Shown in pieces: positions 61,824 through 64,000 of a DNA stretch of 64,000 bases (the stretch's first letter is position 1; each line of letters opens with the position of its first letter). The notes under the pieces are model-generated. The model did no database searches, was not told the DNA's origin, and worked only from the letters and a program-made list of their open reading frames with translations. Made by a program: the position numbers and the translations under genes. The stretch lies in contig NC_007953.1 of assembly GCF_000013645.1 (NCBI RefSeq), forward strand, positions 496,001-560,000. The letters are read 5' to 3'. Source of the DNA: Paraburkholderia xenovorans LB400 (GTDB lineage: Bacteria > Pseudomonadota > Gammaproteobacteria > Burkholderiales > Burkholderiaceae).

Positions 61824-62007
61824 CGACGCTGGCGTATCACGTCGGGGGCTGCCGTGAGCTCCTGGGGTGTTGTGCGCGCGCGTCGCCGCGCCGCGGATGC
61901 CAGCCAGCGTGCTCGCAAGCGTCAGCAGGTACGAGGGCATGGCGACTGCCCTCAGGTGCAAGGCATTCCGTCGTGATGTGGCGCCGTCGTCCCGATTGAA
62001 CCGCCGG

Positions 62008-62023
62008 GGTACGGGACCGTACC
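62008..62023. promoter_or_regulatory. Perfect 16-base palindrome
   Basis: GGTACGG-GA-CCGTACC, 7-base arms with a 2-base centre. No adjacent gene start within 100 bases except the possible microprotein at 62160. Could be an operator or a short hairpin. Confidence 0.3.
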
Positions 62024-62159
62024 GACATTCCGGACCGTTGCGTGCATCGTAAGGGGAATCATCCGTGCATGACGCGGTGAGGCAATCAGGGCGCGTACCG
62101 AACAGGACGTCCAATTTCCCGGTCAGGATTGCCGCCGGCCTCACGAAGCGATAACAACC

Positions 62160-62288
62160 ATGAATCCGCTAACACTGTTTCTTCTCACTGCGTTTGCTTT
62201 TGCGCTCCTCGATTTCCGCCAGTCGATCTGGTCCGGCTCCGTCATGCCACGGCGAATCGGAGAGATACGCTACCCACACGAAGAGTAA
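62160..62288 (+). CDS. Possible membrane microprotein
   Basis: 42 codons from ATG to TAA. The N-terminus is one hydrophobic helix (MNPLTLFLLTAFAFALLDF), followed by a short polar tail with several Arg and Glu residues. Ribosome site weak. The clear amphiphilic pattern makes it more than a random frame, but nothing else supports it. Confidence 0.3.
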   Translation: MNPLTLFLLTAFAFALLDFRQSIWSGSVMPRRIGEIRYPHEE

Positions 62289-62637
62289 AGTGCGAATGCC
62301 ACAGGGTGGCCAAACGCAAGGCCGACCGGCGGCTGCCTCAATTTCCCGGGAGACCCCAACTGGTCAGCCTCACCGCCGCTGATACGATACCGGGTAAACC
62401 AGCTCGACTCCTCGCCATCCTGTGATCGCGGGCTATCGGTAACAGATCAGCGGTAATCTCGCGGAAGGTCGACGGACTCCAGGGATCTAGACCCGAACGG
62501 TTGAACGCGTCTTGCTAAAACATCGTGATCAAGGGGATCCTCGTTAGCGGCGCTTTAGCGGGGCCACCACGCGGTCAAACGACACCTTTAAAAAAAGAAA
62601 TCGCGCAGAATGTTTCGTTCACTCAAAAGGCCAGGCC

Positions 62638-63255
62638 ATGTCCGATTCCACTACCGTCAGGCTGGAAGCATTTAGCGATGGTGTATTCGCGATTGCAATT
62701 ACCCTGCTTGTGCTGGAAATCAAGGTACCGTCCGCCAGTGATCTGAGCCAGGTCAGCGGTCTTTGGCATGCACTTGCGGAACGTTGGCCCAGTTATGTCG
62801 GCTTCGTCGCCAGTTTCTTTATTGTCGGCGTGATGTGGGCGAACCATCACGCGCTATTCGAATACATACGGCGGGTGGATCGCCGCATGTTGCTGGCGAA
62901 TCTGTTTCTCCTCATGGGCGTCAGCTTTCTTCCATATCCCACGGCCGTACTGGCACAGAATCTCGCGAACCCCGCGACCCGCACGGACGCGACCGTGTTC
63001 TACGGCGTCACGCTCGTCTTCACCGCGTTGACATACAACGTTGTCTGGTGGCTGGGGCGCTACGGGCAGGCGCGGCTCGAGCCGCACGTTCATGAGACGG
63101 GATTGCGGATGATAACTCGACGCTACAACATGACGCTGCTCGGCAGCCTGGTTGCGACCGGCTTCGCGTTCGTAAACATCTGGCTGAGTCTTGTCATGCA
63201 TCTTTCCCTGTACGTACTGAGCGCACGTTCGGAGCCGTTGAAGGAAAGGGACTGA
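62638..63255 (+). CDS. TMEM175-family (DUF1211) potassium channel-like membrane protein
   Basis: 205 aa. The family signature is RLEAFSDGVFAIAITLLVLE near the N-terminus (RxxxFSDGVFAIAxTLLVLE). About five to six helices; IVGVMWANHHALFEYIRRVD is the second conserved block. Bacterial relatives form weakly selective K+ channels in the inner membrane. Convergent with the second Crp/Fnr gene, separate from the redox operon. Confidence 0.88.
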   Translation: MSDSTTVRLEAFSDGVFAIAITLLVLEIKVPSASDLSQVSGLWHALAERWPSYVGFVASFFIVGVMWANHHALFEYIRRVDRRMLLANLFLLMGVSFLPYPTAVLAQNLANPATRTDATVFYGVTLVFTALTYNVVWWLGRYGQARLEPHVHETGLRMITRRYNMTLLGSLVATGFAFVNIWLSLVMHLSLYVLSARSEPLKERD

Positions 63256-63393
63256 ATCGTGCTGTTCCTGCGTCGAGTTCAACGACCTGTTTCGCAGCGG
63301 CGGCGTTTTCTGCCGGATTTCGGTCGGCGACCGCCCGGGCTGCTGATTTTCACGCTCGCCCGCGCTATTCGCACCACAACCCTCACCGCTTTG

Positions 63394-64000
63394 TCACAAA
63401 GCCTTCAGATCTGGCAATAGTCGATCGAATTCCTGCTTTACCACGTTGTAGCATTCGCAAACGCGCTTTTCGAGCCCGGGGCGGTCCAGCACTTCGATAT
63501 GACCATGGCTGTAGCGAATCAGCCCCGCATCCTGCAGTTTCAACGCCGCTTCGGTGACCCCGGATCGGCGCACGCCCAGCATGTTGGCGATCAGTTCCTG
63601 GGTCATTCTAAGTTCGTTTGACGGCAGGCGATCGAGGCTAAGCAGCAACCAGCGACACAACTGCTGGTCGATCGAGTGATGACGGTTGCAAACCGCGGTC
63701 TGCGCCATCTGCGTGATCAACGCCTGGGTGTAGCGCAGCAATAACCTCTGCACAGGCCCTGCGCGGTGAAACTCCTGTTTCAGGATCCTGGCATCGAGCC
63801 GGTACGCCTCGCCCGCGCTTTGCACTATCGCGCGGTTGGGGGTGGTTTCGCCGCCCATGAAGAGTGCAATACCGATGAGCCCTTCGTTGCCGACGATCGC
63901 AATCTCAGCGGAAGAGCCATCTTCCATGACGTAGAGCAGCGAGACGATCGACGTGGTGGGGAAGTAGACGTGATGGAGCCGGTCGCCCGATTCGTATATC
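63394..64000 (-). CDS. Crp/Fnr-family transcriptional regulator (copy 2, partial at right edge)
   Basis: About 202 codons; the N-terminus lies beyond the window (the frame is open to 64000, reading IYESGDRLHHVYFPTTSIVS). It nearly matches the gene at 38128 over the whole visible length: SAEIAIVGNEGLIGIALFMG, NRHHSIDQQLCRWLLLSLDR and LGVRRSGVTEAALKLQDAGL. Differences are scattered single residues, so it is an old duplication rather than an assembly repeat. The pair brackets the hydrogenase island. Confidence 0.9.
   Translation of the reverse strand, partial: IYESGDRLHHVYFPTTSIVSLLYVMEDGSSAEIAIVGNEGLIGIALFMGGETTPNRAIVQSAGEAYRLDARILKQEFHRAGPVQRLLLRYTQALITQMAQTAVCNRHHSIDQQLCRWLLLSLDRLPSNELRMTQELIANMLGVRRSGVTEAALKLQDAGLIRYSHGHIEVLDRPGLEKRVCECYNVVKQEFDRLLPDLKAL

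Larger units (their letters stand above)
61824..62637. other. Intergenic region before the TMEM175-type gene
   Basis: 814 bases. A 16-base palindrome (62008-62023) and a possible 42-codon membrane microprotein (62160-62288) are the only items of note. The other open frames are short, overlap one another and lack ribosome sites. Confidence 0.45.

Noticed and set aside
1..64000. tRNA, rRNA or CRISPR loci
   Set aside because: No cloverleaf-like sequence, rRNA block or regularly spaced direct repeats were noticed on reading; absence is by eye only.

Overview
The window looks like accessory DNA from a high-GC betaproteobacterium, most likely Paraburkholderia or a close Burkholderiaceae relative. 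The clues are Burkholderia-type trimeric porins, a DUF3701-type integrase remnant, Burkholderia-like enolase residues and a Cupriavidus-style hoxFUYH-hypABFCDE order. A ParB-like gene, a DUF932 gene, many insertion sequences and several gene remnants suggest a megaplasmid, chromid or genomic island. No rRNA, tRNA or CRISPR array was seen.

Layout. (1) 1-3.0 kb: plasmid/ICE-type genes (ParB-like, cut by the window edge; DUF932), a very large imperfect inverted repeat and a small unknown gene. (2) 3.0-6.5 kb: a cupin, and an AraC regulator divergent from a SLC13/DASS-type anion permease, followed by a truncated LysR gene. (3) 6.5-16 kb: an IS-rich graveyard. It holds two IS1111-like IS110-family transposases, an IS5-family element abutting one of them, a third IS110-type transposase, a lipoprotein with a possible cysteine-amidase fold, and remnants of a porin, a DUF3701 integrase, a SulP/STAS transporter, and a decayed dihydroxyacetone kinase - enolase - triosephosphate isomerase series. 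(4) 16.4-22.2 kb: a porin and a complete branched-chain-type ABC uptake operon (binding protein, two permeases, two ATPases) of visibly lower GC. (5) 22.3-37.6 kb: IS remnants, a LysR regulator and a long divergent catabolic operon (CMD protein, two cupins, HpcH/HpaI aldolase, KstD-like flavoprotein, SRPBCC, DUF35, Ltp/thiolase-like, MaoC, acyl-CoA dehydrogenase, a second binding protein, crotonase, CoA ligase, NTF2-like, DUF2889). (6) 37.6-38.1 kb: a mosaic of IS30 and IS3 scraps. (7) 38.1-64 kb: a redox island bracketed by two very similar Crp/Fnr regulators.

The redox island carries a CheB-CheR-histidine kinase-receiver hybrid and then an uninterrupted co-directional run of about 17.7 kb: aldehyde dehydrogenase, proton-translocating transhydrogenase (pntAA-AB-B), Zn alcohol dehydrogenase, NAD-linked group 3d [NiFe] hydrogenase (hoxFUYH, protease hoxW), its maturation set (hypABFCDE) and 6-phosphogluconolactonase. 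Every enzyme in it handles NAD(H) or NADP(H), or feeds a reaction that does, so I read it as one redox-balancing module joining H2, NADH, NADPH, proton-motive force and ethanol/aldehyde. The porin, ABC transporter and CoA-dependent operon read as an uptake-plus-degradation unit for an unidentified organic acid or alicyclic/steroid-like carbon source. Functions are inferred from motifs read by eye; no database search was run.
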